Notes under the pieces: model-generated | Told to the model about the DNA's origin: nothing | Databases searched by the model: none | Seen by the model: only the letters and a program-made list of their open reading frames with translations | In this document: piece after piece, positions 1 to 8,837 of the stretch | Numbering within the stretch: position 1 is the first letter of the stretch | How the letters are laid out: every line of letters begins with the position of its first letter | Assembly: GCF_039537965.1 (NCBI RefSeq) | Contig: NZ_BAABBM010000001.1 | Location: 1,364,001-1,428,000, forward strand | From: Sphingomonas limnosediminicola | GTDB taxonomy: Bacteria > Pseudomonadota > Alphaproteobacteria > Sphingomonadales > Sphingomonadaceae | Reading direction: 5' to 3' | Length of the DNA: 64,000 bases | Position numbers and translations under genes: made by a program

Positions 1-1
1 G

Positions 2-547
2 CTCGCGACGCATTCTGGCGCGGACAACCCAGACGGCTATCTGCGCGCCGGCACGATCACTGCATCGGTCGCTGACTCGTTCTTCATCCAGAACAGCGGA
101 ACGGCCGATCTCTTCGCGGGAATCGATACCGGCGACGGCGGCCTGTCGCTGACCAGCACCGGAACGCTTCCGGCAACGGTGATCGCTTACGGCCGTCAAA
201 CGCTATCGACGGGACAAGTGATCACCAACGAAGACTTCCTAGGTGGCGTTCAGTTGTCGGGCACCGCGGGTTTCACCACGGATTCCGAGGTGAACGGTTG
301 CGCCATTGGCGGGGGCAGCTGCGATAAGCTCGCCTTCTCCTTCGATTATTCGCAAGTGGTCGGCGGCGTCAGCGGCGACGACAATGACAGCGATGACGAC
401 CAGAGCGATGCGGACAGTGAAGACGCATCGTCAGCGGATCCGTCGCTCAAGCTGATCAATACGGCACCGGTCAACCTCGACCACCAGATTGATGATCCGG
501 TGACGAGCGGCGGCGACGTCGTGGTCGGCGGAGGCGGACCGAACTGA
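2..547 (+). CDS. C-terminal end of a large secreted repeat protein (filamentous-haemagglutinin-like), 5' truncated
   Basis: The reading frame is open from the first bases of the window, so only the last 181 residues are present. They are rich in Gly, Ser, Thr, Asp and Ala with short beta-type segments. There is a short Cys-containing motif (NGCAIGGGSC) and an acidic Asp/Ser run near the end, then a Gly-rich terminus. There is no autotransporter barrel. Sphingomonad two-partner-secretion exoproteins often end like this and often sit before a CHAT-protease gene, as here, with a 13-base gap and a clear GGAGG ribosome site for the next gene. The exoprotein assignment is inference from composition and context, because the N-terminal secretion domain lies outside the window. 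Confidence 0.55.
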   Translation, partial: LATHSGADNPDGYLRAGTITASVADSFFIQNSGTADLFAGIDTGDGGLSLTSTGTLPATVIAYGRQTLSTGQVITNEDFLGGVQLSGTAGFTTDSEVNGCAIGGGSCDKLAFSFDYSQVVGGVSGDDNDSDDDQSDADSEDASSADPSLKLINTAPVNLDHQIDDPVTSGGDVVVGGGGPN

Positions 548-560
548 GCGGAGGTTTAAG

Positions 561-3500
561 ATGGGCAAGTCAGCCATTGCCATTGCAGTCGCGTTCGCGT
601 CCCTAGGCGCTGCTGCATCCGCGCCTGCGACGCCGCTGAGTGTCCGCGACAGTTTTCGGATCGGAACCTCTGGCACGATTTTCTGCTCGGCGCAGAACAA
701 TGCATCGGACCCGGCGCTGAAGGGCATGTTCGACGTCGCTTATTCTGTCACCTGCCGCGACGCTGCCGCGCCCGTCGGCAAGATGTACAAACTCAGAACT
801 GCGGCTGACGCACCGGCTCGGCTCGCTGCTGCCCGTGCTGCACTTGCCGATTGCTCGGCGCCGACATCCGGAAACATTCAGGACCTCGGCCGCGTCGAAG
901 TCATCGACTGCAAGCTCAAGAGCGCCGACATCGGCTATCGCGTCTACCAGTACCAGAAAGGCAAGCTGCTTTACGCCGCCGAAGGTCTGACCGGCTACGA
1001 CAGCGCACTTCAGCTCGGACTGCGCAGCATCGTCGCCGACGAACCGGTCAAGGGTGAAATTTCGATCGCCACAACCGGTGCCGGCGATCCGGCCGCATTC
1101 GCGCGCGTCCAGGCCGGCACGCTCGACCCGAGCAAGGCGTTGGCCGAAGCCTATCGCCGCAACAATGCGGGAAGCTACGCTGAGGCCGCGGAGTTCTTCG
1201 CTACCGTCAGCAACGCGACAGACGCGCCACTAAGCCGCGCCGAAGGGCTCGCCAATGAGGCGCTCCAGAAATCGAACCTGGGCCGCTACGCCGAGGCGGA
1301 CTCCCTCTTTGCGCGCGCCGCGGAACAGCTGGACACCGACCCCCTGGTCGCACGGCGGTTGCGCAATTATCGCGCGATGCACTTGCTGAACCAAAATGAC
1401 CCGAAGGCAGCGCTCGCCGAACTGGACAAGCCCCTGCCGAAGGCGGCGCAGGGTGCCGGCAACGACAAGTCCGGCCTCAACATCGACGCGGTCACGTCGA
1501 AGCGGCTGAACGCCGACAATCGCCTTGGCCAACAACTCGGGACCGATAGTGACGAATTGCTGCCGGCCGAAAAGGTCGAGATTCTCGACGCGCAGGCACT
1601 GCAGCTTCGCGGCACCGCGCTTCGACTGACCGGCGATCTGGCGGCGGCGAACGGCGCGCTTCGCAGCGCCGAAGCCAAGCTGGAAGCGATGCGTGGCGGC
1701 AAGGTGACGTCTGTCGTCTGGATGCGTGCGCAGATCCTTGGCGACCTCGCCGCGATCGCGGAGGAATCGAAAAAGCCTGCCGAAGCCGATCGCCTGTATC
1801 GGCAAGGCGTCGCGCTGCTGGAGACCAACTATCCGGGTTCGGCAGCTTTGCTGAGCGCCCGGGCACGGCTGGCCGGTTATCTCGCGCGCAATGGCCAGGC
1901 GCCCGCCGCCGAAGCAATGTTCCGCGATATCGTCCACTCGCAGCCTGACGCCGCCAATTTGCCGCCATCGTTCGCGCAAGTGCTTCGGCCCTACATCGAC
2001 GTCCTGCTGGAAAAGGGTAACGACCCTGCGGCCAATGCCGAAATCTTCGCCGCGTCACAGCTGATGCTTCGCCCGGGCCTCGCGCAGACGCAGGCGGTCC
2101 TGGCCCGCGAGTTGAGCGGCGGCACTGACGAGGCGTCGCGGCTGTTCAGGCAGTCGGTTACGTTGACGCGCCAGGTCGAGCGCACGCGGATCGACCTCGC
2201 GCGCGTTGAAGACATATCCAAACCGACACCGACCGACGCCACTCGGGCGCGCCTGCTCAAGGCGTCCCTCGCCCAGCTTCAGCAGCAGCAGTTGGCGACC
2301 CAATCGGCGCTCGGCAGCTTCCCGCGCTACCGCGCCGTTTCGGAAGGCGTTATCTCACTCGCCGAATTGCAGAAGTCGCTTCGGCCGGGTGAGGCATATT
2401 ACCGCATGACGATCGTCGGCGACCACGCCTATGCCATGCTGATCACCCCGACCACCGCTCACGCCGCGAAGCTGGAGACGACCGGCAAGCAGATTGACGA
2501 TCAGGTTACGGCTTTGCGCGACACGATTTCGACTGTCGAGAACGGTCAGCGCATTACCTATGCTTTCGATGTTGGCCTGTCGCACCAGCTCTACTCCGAA
2601 CTGCTCGGGCCGTTCAGTGGCGAGATCGCAAATGTTAAGCACCTGATCTTCGAACCGGATGGCGGGATGCTGCGGCTTCCGGCCAACGTGCTCGTCATCG
2701 ATCAGGCATCGGTCGATGCATACAAGAAGCGCGCTACAGCTGGCGGCGATGCGGAGTTCGATTTCCGTGGCATCAACTGGCTCGGCCGCGATCGCGACAT
2801 CAGCACGGCGGTTAGCCCGCGTTCGTTCGCGCAAATGCGCAGCGCACCGCCCTCGCTCGCTACCAAGGACTATCTTGGCCTCGGCGAAAACACGCCGCCA
2901 TCGACGGCAGCCGCTGGACTGGTCCCGGCCGCCGCCGACCGCGACTGCATGCTGCCATTGTCGTCATGGGCGAAACCGATCTCCGCCCACGAGCTTCAGG
3001 TAGCCGCCGACATTGTCTCGCGTTTCGATCCAAATGGCGTCCAGGTGATCACCCGTGACTCTTTCACCGATACGGGCCTCGAGCAGCGTACCGATCTGAG
3101 CGACTATCGCATTATCCATTTCGCGACGCATGGAGTGGTTACTTCGCGTGCGCCGAAGTGTCCGTCGCAGCCGGCATTGCTGACCAGCTTCGGCGGAACC
3201 GGGTCGGATGGGTTGCTGACCTTCCGTGAGATCTTCGACCTCAAACTCGACGCCGACCTCGTTATTCTGTCGGCGTGCGACACCGCCGGCAAGGCAAGCG
3301 TCGCGGCAACGCAGTCGGCGGGCCTTGCGACCGGCGGCGACGTTGCGCTGGACGGGCTTGTCCGCGCATTCGTCGGGGCGGGCGGCCGACTGGTGATCGC
3401 CAGCCACTGGCCGGTACCGGACGACTTCAATGCTACACAGCGGCTGATCACAGGCCTGTTTTCGGCGCCGCCGGGAACGCCGACGGTGACCGCGCTCCGG

Positions 3501-3626
3501 CTATCCCAGCGCCAGCTGATGGACGATCCCAACACGTCGCACCCGTTCTACTGGTCGGCATTCGCCGTGGTTGGCGATGGCGAAATTCCGGTGATCCGCT
3601 CAAAACAGCAGATCGCAAAGCGATAA
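561..3626 (+). CDS. Exported TPR-CHAT domain protein (caspase-like cysteine protease)
   Basis: This 1021-residue protein starts with a signal peptide (about residues 1-22, Ala-rich with an ASA cut site). An alpha-helical TPR region follows at about 195-480, and the C-terminal third is a CHAT domain. The catalytic pair is visible: His857 in IIHFATHG and Cys906 in VILSACDTAG, both in the expected beta-strand contexts. Residues near the end (RLVIASHWPVPD, HPFYWSAFAVVGDG) match the usual CHAT ending. CHAT proteins are clan CD proteases related to caspases and separase, most of them cytoplasmic; the signal peptide puts this one in the periplasm or outside. It lies just downstream of a large exoprotein, a natural substrate or partner candidate. 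Start chosen for its GGAGG site. The protease fold is well supported; the substrate is unknown. Confidence 0.88.
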   Translation: MGKSAIAIAVAFASLGAAASAPATPLSVRDSFRIGTSGTIFCSAQNNASDPALKGMFDVAYSVTCRDAAAPVGKMYKLRTAADAPARLAAARAALADCSAPTSGNIQDLGRVEVIDCKLKSADIGYRVYQYQKGKLLYAAEGLTGYDSALQLGLRSIVADEPVKGEISIATTGAGDPAAFARVQAGTLDPSKALAEAYRRNNAGSYAEAAEFFATVSNATDAPLSRAEGLANEALQKSNLGRYAEADSLFARAAEQLDTDPLVARRLRNYRAMHLLNQNDPKAALAELDKPLPKAAQGAGNDKSGLNIDAVTSKRLNADNRLGQQLGTDSDELLPAEKVEILDAQALQLRGTALRLTGDLAAANGALRSAEAKLEAMRGGKVTSVVWMRAQILGDLAAIAEESKKPAEADRLYRQGVALLETNYPGSAALLSARARLAGYLARNGQAPAAEAMFRDIVHSQPDAANLPPSFAQVLRPYIDVLLEKGNDPAANAEIFAASQLMLRPGLAQTQAVLARELSGGTDEASRLFRQSVTLTRQVERTRIDLARVEDISKPTPTDATRARLLKASLAQLQQQQLATQSALGSFPRYRAVSEGVISLAELQKSLRPGEAYYRMTIVGDHAYAMLITPTTAHAAKLETTGKQIDDQVTALRDTISTVENGQRITYAFDVGLSHQLYSELLGPFSGEIANVKHLIFEPDGGMLRLPANVLVIDQASVDAYKKRATAGGDAEFDFRGINWLGRDRDISTAVSPRSFAQMRSAPPSLATKDYLGLGENTPPSTAAAGLVPAAADRDCMLPLSSWAKPISAHELQVAADIVSRFDPNGVQVITRDSFTDTGLEQRTDLSDYRIIHFATHGVVTSRAPKCPSQPALLTSFGGTGSDGLLTFREIFDLKLDADLVILSACDTAGKASVAATQSAGLATGGDVALDGLVRAFVGAGGRLVIASHWPVPDDFNATQRLITGLFSAPPGTPTVTALRLSQRQLMDDPNTSHPFYWSAFAVVGDGEIPVIRSKQQIAKR

Positions 3627-3890
3627 CTATTCGTCGGTGACGGGGGGCTGCGGGTCACCGCAGCGGCAGGTCGTTACGCGCGCCGCCCGAGGCCGCTTCG
3701 GCGTGGACGCCGCCTGTTGCCCGTGGTCTGGCGCAGTCGATTGGACGCTATCAGCGGAAGCGAATACGACCTGCTTCAACGCAGGCTGGGCGGGTGCGGA
3801 GTTAGATGCAGCGGCTTTTGGCGGCTCAGCGAATGCTGCGCTCGCAACCAGGTTTGCCGCGGTGACAATGGCGATCAGCCGGCACTTCAT
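3627..3890 (-). CDS. Small secreted protein of unknown function
   Basis: An 87-residue protein with a clear signal peptide (MKCRLIAIVTAANLVASAAFA) and a short Pro/Ala/Ser-rich mature part that ends in a basic stretch and a paired-Cys motif (TTCRCGDPQ). The ATG at 3890 has GGAG six bases upstream; two earlier in-frame starts (3896 and a GTG at 3902) are possible. It is convergent with the CHAT gene, and the two stop codons abut with no spacer. I do not recognise a named family. The signal peptide and ribosome site argue for a real gene. Confidence 0.55.
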   Translation of the reverse strand: MKCRLIAIVTAANLVASAAFAEPPKAAASNSAPAQPALKQVVFASADSVQSTAPDHGQQAASTPKRPRAARVTTCRCGDPQPPVTDE

Positions 3891-3955
3891 TTCCATCTCC
3901 ACTACGAACGCACCGACATAACCTCATCATGGTTGATAATTCTTCCGCGTAAATG

Positions 3956-3989
3956 GTTAATATCGTTAACAGAATCCGGCTTTTGCCGG
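3956..3989. promoter_or_regulatory. Two small dyads upstream of the Ala-repeat gene
   Basis: The otherwise empty, relatively AT-rich gap holds GTTAA-TATCG-TTAAC (3956-3970), directly followed by a CCGGC-TTTT-GCCGG hairpin (3976-3989). No protein gene fits here. They may be an operator and an RNA hairpin of the long leader before the next gene; no function can be assigned from sequence. Confidence 0.3.
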
Positions 3990-4086
3990 GTTACGAAATG
4001 GAATCTTTTCCCTGACTTTTCAGCGAGTTAGAGTCTGTGTCGGAAAGATGACATTCATTGACTCTTGGTTAACGACGCTGCAAAGT

Positions 4087-4109
4087 CCCCTCGCTGAATA
4101 GCAAGGGGG
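4087..4109 (+). promoter_or_regulatory. 5'-leader hairpin that buries the ribosome binding site
   Basis: CCCCTCGCT (4087-4095) pairs with AGCAAGGGG (4100-4108) across a GAAT loop: eight of nine pairs, with one C-A mismatch. The 3' arm contains the GGGGG Shine-Dalgarno of the Ala-repeat gene, whose ATG is at 4115. Folding would hide the ribosome site, so temperature, a ribosome or a protein could control translation. The pairing is seen directly; a thermometer-like role is inference. Confidence 0.4.
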
Positions 4110-4114
4110 CAACC

Positions 4115-5677
4115 ATGGCTACGGCAATTTCTAATCAGAATCGTATGTTGGTAACGACGGCGCTCGTCCTCGTGGTGGGGATTGGCGCATACGGGCTCGG
4201 GCGCGTTTATCCGCCGCTCGGACCGAGTGCAGGCACTGTCGCTCCGGCGCAGCGCTATGTGTCGAGTCAGGTAAGCGAGGGCGACGTCACGCTCGGCGAT
4301 ACGGCAGTGCCGGAGCTGATGCAGACCGACGCTTTTGAACTCATGGTGAAGGATCCGAGCTTCCGTGCGCTCGCGGCCAGCCCAGGCTTCAAAGCCCTGG
4401 CCGGACAGCCGCAAGTGATGGCGGCTCTCATGGCAAACCCGAAGGCATTCGCGTCGCTCGCGGCTAACCCGTCGGCTTTTGCCGGCGTGGCCAATGCGGC
4501 CCGTAGCGCGTCGGCGCTGGCGCCACAGTCTCAACAGGCAAGTGCCGCTGTGCTGAGTGCGGTCGCCGCCCACACGGCAGCCCTACAGGCGCTCGCCAGC
4601 CACCCGCAGGCCTTGGCTGCGATTGCTGCGAATCCACAGGCGTTCGCGAGCTTCGCGTCGAATGCAAATACCTTCCAGTCTGCTGCTGCGGCTGGGAAAG
4701 GCTCGACCGATCACTTCGCGAACAATGCGGCGGCCTTCCAGAGCCTCGCCTCTGACACAAAGGCCATGGCAGCGCTGAAAGCCGATTCGGCAGTGTTCAG
4801 TGCTCTTGCGGCCAATGCGGCCGGGTTCAAGGCGCTTTCTGGCCAGCCGCAGGCGCTTGCGGCGGCCGTCAACAGCGCTGCCGCAGCGGCGAGCCAGCTT
4901 CGTTCCGCTGGCATTTCGAACGCAGCAATGTCGGCGCTTGCGGCCAACCCGGCGGCCTTCGCGGCCCTTGCCGGGCAGCCCAAGGCCCTCGCGGCGATCG
5001 CCTCGCACTCGAACGCGTTTGCGGCGCTGGCCAGCCACCCGCAGGCACTTGCGGCGATCCTGTCAAACGGTTCGGCGTTCAGCAGCTTCGCATCGAACGC
5101 CAACGCGTTCCGTGACGCCGCCTCGAAGGCTGCGGCCGACGCGCGCATGGCGCGCAACGCCTCGGCATTCCAGCAATTGGCAAGCGACAATGCAGCAATG
5201 AAGGCGCTGTCGGCCGACCCGCGCGTCTTCTCCGCCATCGGCAATAATGCACTGGCATTCGGTGGCATCGCCAGCAGCGCGCACATGCTGAACCCGCAAC
5301 TGATGTCTGCCATGGGCCAGAACGCATCGGCGTTTTCGAGCATGGCGGCCAACGCGGCGCAGCTGAGCGCAGCGTCGCAAGCGCTTCAGGCGCTGAATGC
5401 CCAATCGCTGGTCGCGTCGGCGGCGGCGGCAAGCCACCTCAACGCTGCGGCATCGCAGGCAGCGCTTGCAAACCCGCAGGCGTTCGCGGCGATGGCGGCC
5501 AATCCGCAAGCGTTCGCGTCGGTCAGCCAACAGGCGGCCGCGATGGCGACGTTGTCCTCGAACCAGAAAGCGCTCTCGGCACTTGCTGCGCAACCGAACC
5601 TGGCGGCCTTGATGGCCAACCCCAGTTTTTCCGCAGCGCTTAATCAGGCTGGCGCCTCTCAGTCGCACGCCGACTGA
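4115..5677 (+). CDS. Membrane-anchored Ala-rich decapeptide-repeat protein
   Basis: A 520-residue protein with one N-terminal membrane segment (about residues 12-30, ending in GLGRVYPP). A short linker leads to about 440 residues of low-complexity Ala-rich sequence. The sequence drifts round a ten-residue unit of the form (N/Q/H)-P-x-A-(F/L)-A-(A/S)-(L/I/F)-A-(A/S), for example NPQAFAAMAA and HPQALAAIAA. In places Pro spacing is exactly ten residues over five or more units; elsewhere the unit is degenerate. There is no Cys. The strong GGGGG ribosome site five bases before the ATG lies inside a hairpin. It probably forms a long helical or solenoid rod projecting from the inner membrane. The next gene follows after 22 bases, suggesting co-transcription. 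I recognise no described family. Confidence 0.8.
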   Translation: MATAISNQNRMLVTTALVLVVGIGAYGLGRVYPPLGPSAGTVAPAQRYVSSQVSEGDVTLGDTAVPELMQTDAFELMVKDPSFRALAASPGFKALAGQPQVMAALMANPKAFASLAANPSAFAGVANAARSASALAPQSQQASAAVLSAVAAHTAALQALASHPQALAAIAANPQAFASFASNANTFQSAAAAGKGSTDHFANNAAAFQSLASDTKAMAALKADSAVFSALAANAAGFKALSGQPQALAAAVNSAAAAASQLRSAGISNAAMSALAANPAAFAALAGQPKALAAIASHSNAFAALASHPQALAAILSNGSAFSSFASNANAFRDAASKAAADARMARNASAFQQLASDNAAMKALSADPRVFSAIGNNALAFGGIASSAHMLNPQLMSAMGQNASAFSSMAANAAQLSAASQALQALNAQSLVASAAAASHLNAAASQAALANPQAFAAMAANPQAFASVSQQAAAMATLSSNQKALSALAAQPNLAALMANPSFSAALNQAGASQSHAD

Positions 5678-5699
5678 TCCGCCGGTCTGGGGGCCGTTA

Positions 5700-8600
5700 A
5701 TGGGGGAAGAGTGGTCTAGTAAGCGCCGCCTTGCATCAAGCATGGCGGCGCTTCTTTTTGCTGCTTCCTCTACTGCCGCACTCGCGCAGACGGCGACGCA
5801 GCAACCACCCCCACCCCCGCCTTCCGATACGACGACGGTGGTGGAAAAGCCCGACGCCATTCCGCCGCAGCCACAGGAGACGCCGCCTGCGGAGCCGGTG
5901 ACGCCAGCGCCGACGAAGCCTAACGCGCCGGAGCAGGACAGCGATCATGTCCCGCAGGACGCGTCAGGCTTCCATCTGTCGACGCTCGAAACCAAGAACC
6001 TGTCACTTCTCTATATCGACCCGGTCCAGACCTACCTGACGCCCTATCTCGCCCGGGCCTTCGAAAACGCCCTCGCCTTCCACAAGAAGGAGTTTCACTG
6101 GACGCCGTGGGACCGGACGACGATCTTGCTCAAGGATTTCTCCGACTACGGCAATGCGGCCGCGCTGGCCTCGCCGAGCAACATGGTGCTGCTAGACGTC
6201 GCGCCCTTGTCGCTGTCGATGGAGACATTCTCGCCGGGCGAGCGCTTCTTCACGCTCAACAATCACGAACTCGCGCACGTCGCCGCGATCGACGTCTGGA
6301 ATTCGCAAGACGCGTTCTGGAGGCGCTTCCTAGGCGGCAAGCCGGTACCGCTACAGAAGCATCCGGAATCGATCCTCTACAACTTCCTGACCAGCCCGCG
6401 GAACCTGACGCCGCGCTGGTATATGGAAGGCAGCGCTGTCTTCTTCGAAACCTGGATGGCCGGTGGCCTCGGGCGCGCGCAGGGCGGCTATGACGAAATG
6501 GTGTTCCGGGCGAAGGTGCGCGACAATTTGCGCTTCTTCTCGCCGCTGGGCCTGGAGAGCGAAGGCACGCAGGTCGACTTTCAGGTCGGCGCCAACTCCT
6601 ACCTCTACGGAACGCGCTTCTATTCCTACCTGGCGCTGACGTACGGCGTCGAGAAGACCGTCGAATGGCTCCGCCGCTCGGAGGATTCCAAGGCGTTCTA
6701 CGCACGCCAGTTCAAACATGTATTCGGCCGTTCGCTGGACTCCGTCTGGTCCGACTGGATCGCTTTCGAACACAAGTTCCAGAAGGCCAACCTCGCCAAG
6801 CTGGCGCAATATCCGCTGACGGAGGTGAAGCACCTCTCGCCGCGCGGACTCGGGTCGATGTCGCGCGGCTTTGTCGACGAGAAGACCAACAGCCTGATCG
6901 CTGCCTTCCGCTATCCGGGACGCATCGGCTTTCTCGGCAAGATGGACCTCGCCACCGGTAAGGTGACGCATCTGACCGATCTCGACGGGATGATGCTGTA
7001 CAAGGTCACGAGCGTCGCCTTCGACCCCTCCTCCCGGACCGCCTTCTACACCAACCAGAATTACGCCTACCGGGACCTCAACGCGATCGACGTCGACACT
7101 GGGAAGAAGCGCCGGTTGCTGACCGATGCTCGTATCGGCGATCTTGCCTTCAACGCGGCTGACAAGAGCCTCTGGGGCATCCGTCACCAAAATGGATTCG
7201 TGACGCTAGTTCGGATCCCGGCGCCATACACCAGCTTCAACCAGATCAAGACGTTCCGCTACGGAGAAATCATCTTCGACCTCGACGTCTCCCCCGATGG
7301 CGAACTCGTTTCGGGGTCCTACGGAACGGTCGACGGCAAGCAGTCGCTGAAAGTCTGGAAGCGCGCCGACCTTGAACAAGGCAATGCAGACGATCCCGTT
7401 GCAACCCTATCGCTGCCGCCTTCGGTGCCGGAGAACTTCACCTTCACACCCGACAGCAAGGCGCTGCTTGGCAATTCCTATTACACCGGCGTCTCAAACG
7501 TTTTCCGGTTCGATATCGCCAGCGGCAACTATGACGCCCTGACAAACGCCTCGACCGGCTTCTTCCGTCCGCAGCTTCGGCCCGACGGATCGCTGCTCGT
7601 CTATGATTACACGGGCGAAGGGTTCAATCCGTCGATCATCCAGCCGCAGGTTCGCGACGATCTGGCGACGATCAACTTCCTCGGCACCGAGGTCGTCAAC
7701 GCACGTCCCGAGCTCAAGCAGTGGGGCGTGGGCTCGCCGGCCAAAGTCCCGCTGGATCAACTGATCACCCAGCGCGGCACCTACGATTCCGTGAAGCGCA
7801 TGCGCTTCGATGCCCACTATCCGATCGTGACGAGCTACGATCAGTCACCTGCGTTCGGCTACTACTTCCACATCGCCGACCCACTGCAATTCAGCCAGCT
7901 CAGCGCGACGGTTGCGGTTTCCCCGTTGAACAAAGTCCACGGTGGCGAGCGGTTGCACCTCGACCTCGAATACCAGACGACGTTGTGGAAGCTCACTTAC
8001 TGGCACAATCATGCAGACGTGTACGATTTCGCGGGCCCTGTCCTTCGCGGTCGCAAGGGGGACGCTTTCATCGCTGAATATTCACGCCCCATCATCTACG
8101 ATCCGCCGCGGCAGCTCGACGTGTTCGGATCGGCGGCGGCATATTTCGGGTTGGACCAGCTGCCCAACGCGCAGAACATCGCGAGCCCAAGCAACCTTCG
8201 GTCAGCCGAAATCGGGCTTCGCTATACCAATACGACAAAGGCGTTGGGCGGGGTCGACCATGAGAAAGGCTTTGCGGGCCGCATCGTCGTCGCCGCGGAC
8301 CAGGCACAGGGAGATGTGTATCCCAAGCTGTATGGAGGGTTCGACCTCGGCACGGCGCTGCCCTGGAGCAACAGTTCCGTCTGGATGTACGCAAGCGCCG
8401 GCGTAGCTGGTGGCAAGCACAAGAGCCCGCTTGCAGCCTATTATTTCGGGTCCTTCCGCAACAACTATGTCGATAACCGGCCAGAGAAACGCTATCGTGA
8501 GATGGAGAGCTTCCCAGGCTTTGAGATCGATGAGATCGAAGCGCGCCGGTTCGCCAAGCTTACCGGCGAAGTGAACCTTCCTCCGATCCGTTTCGCCGAA

Positions 8601-8837
8601 GTGGGAACACCCGCTTTTTACCTGAGTTATGTCCGCCCTGCGTTCTTCGGCGGCGGTATGGCGACCCACGCGCCCGATGGCAGCAACCACAATTATTACG
8701 ATCTCGGCGCGCAGCTCGATCTCAACTTCACCGTCGCTCTGCGCCTGCCGATGGTTTTTTCGATCGGCGCGGCCGGCGGCTGGCAGGACGGAAATTACCG
8801 CAAGACCGAATTCCTCGCGTCATTGAAGATCATGTGA
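5700..8837 (+). CDS. HEXXH metallopeptidase with beta-propeller and probable C-terminal outer-membrane barrel
   Basis: This 1045-residue exported protein has a signal peptide (about 1-29) and a Pro/Glu-rich linker (about 33-80). A gluzincin-type peptidase domain carries HELAH at 189-193 and a downstream WYMEGSAVFFE segment whose Glu243 is the likely third zinc ligand. Residues about 360-690 look like TolB/PD40-type propeller blades (repeated aromatic-strand and Asp-rich turns). The last ~340 residues alternate short amphipathic beta strands rich in Tyr and Phe, like an outer-membrane barrel. The start codon was chosen because the signal peptide follows directly. The stop overlaps the start region of the PrsW-like gene, so the two proteases are translationally coupled. 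The peptidase motif is firm; the barrel is inferred from composition. Confidence 0.75.
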   Translation: MGEEWSSKRRLASSMAALLFAASSTAALAQTATQQPPPPPPSDTTTVVEKPDAIPPQPQETPPAEPVTPAPTKPNAPEQDSDHVPQDASGFHLSTLETKNLSLLYIDPVQTYLTPYLARAFENALAFHKKEFHWTPWDRTTILLKDFSDYGNAAALASPSNMVLLDVAPLSLSMETFSPGERFFTLNNHELAHVAAIDVWNSQDAFWRRFLGGKPVPLQKHPESILYNFLTSPRNLTPRWYMEGSAVFFETWMAGGLGRAQGGYDEMVFRAKVRDNLRFFSPLGLESEGTQVDFQVGANSYLYGTRFYSYLALTYGVEKTVEWLRRSEDSKAFYARQFKHVFGRSLDSVWSDWIAFEHKFQKANLAKLAQYPLTEVKHLSPRGLGSMSRGFVDEKTNSLIAAFRYPGRIGFLGKMDLATGKVTHLTDLDGMMLYKVTSVAFDPSSRTAFYTNQNYAYRDLNAIDVDTGKKRRLLTDARIGDLAFNAADKSLWGIRHQNGFVTLVRIPAPYTSFNQIKTFRYGEIIFDLDVSPDGELVSGSYGTVDGKQSLKVWKRADLEQGNADDPVATLSLPPSVPENFTFTPDSKALLGNSYYTGVSNVFRFDIASGNYDALTNASTGFFRPQLRPDGSLLVYDYTGEGFNPSIIQPQVRDDLATINFLGTEVVNARPELKQWGVGSPAKVPLDQLITQRGTYDSVKRMRFDAHYPIVTSYDQSPAFGYYFHIADPLQFSQLSATVAVSPLNKVHGGERLHLDLEYQTTLWKLTYWHNHADVYDFAGPVLRGRKGDAFIAEYSRPIIYDPPRQLDVFGSAAAYFGLDQLPNAQNIASPSNLRSAEIGLRYTNTTKALGGVDHEKGFAGRIVVAADQAQGDVYPKLYGGFDLGTALPWSNSSVWMYASAGVAGGKHKSPLAAYYFGSFRNNYVDNRPEKRYREMESFPGFEIDEIEARRFAKLTGEVNLPPIRFAEVGTPAFYLSYVRPAFFGGGMATHAPDGSNHNYYDLGAQLDLNFTVALRLPMVFSIGAAGGWQDGNYRKTEFLASLKIM

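Noticed and set aside
4711..5860. Long antisense open frames opposite the Ala-repeat gene.
   Set aside because: Ala codons (GCN) read on the other strand give stop-free Arg/Cys/Gly/Ala-rich frames; no ribosome site or family pattern.
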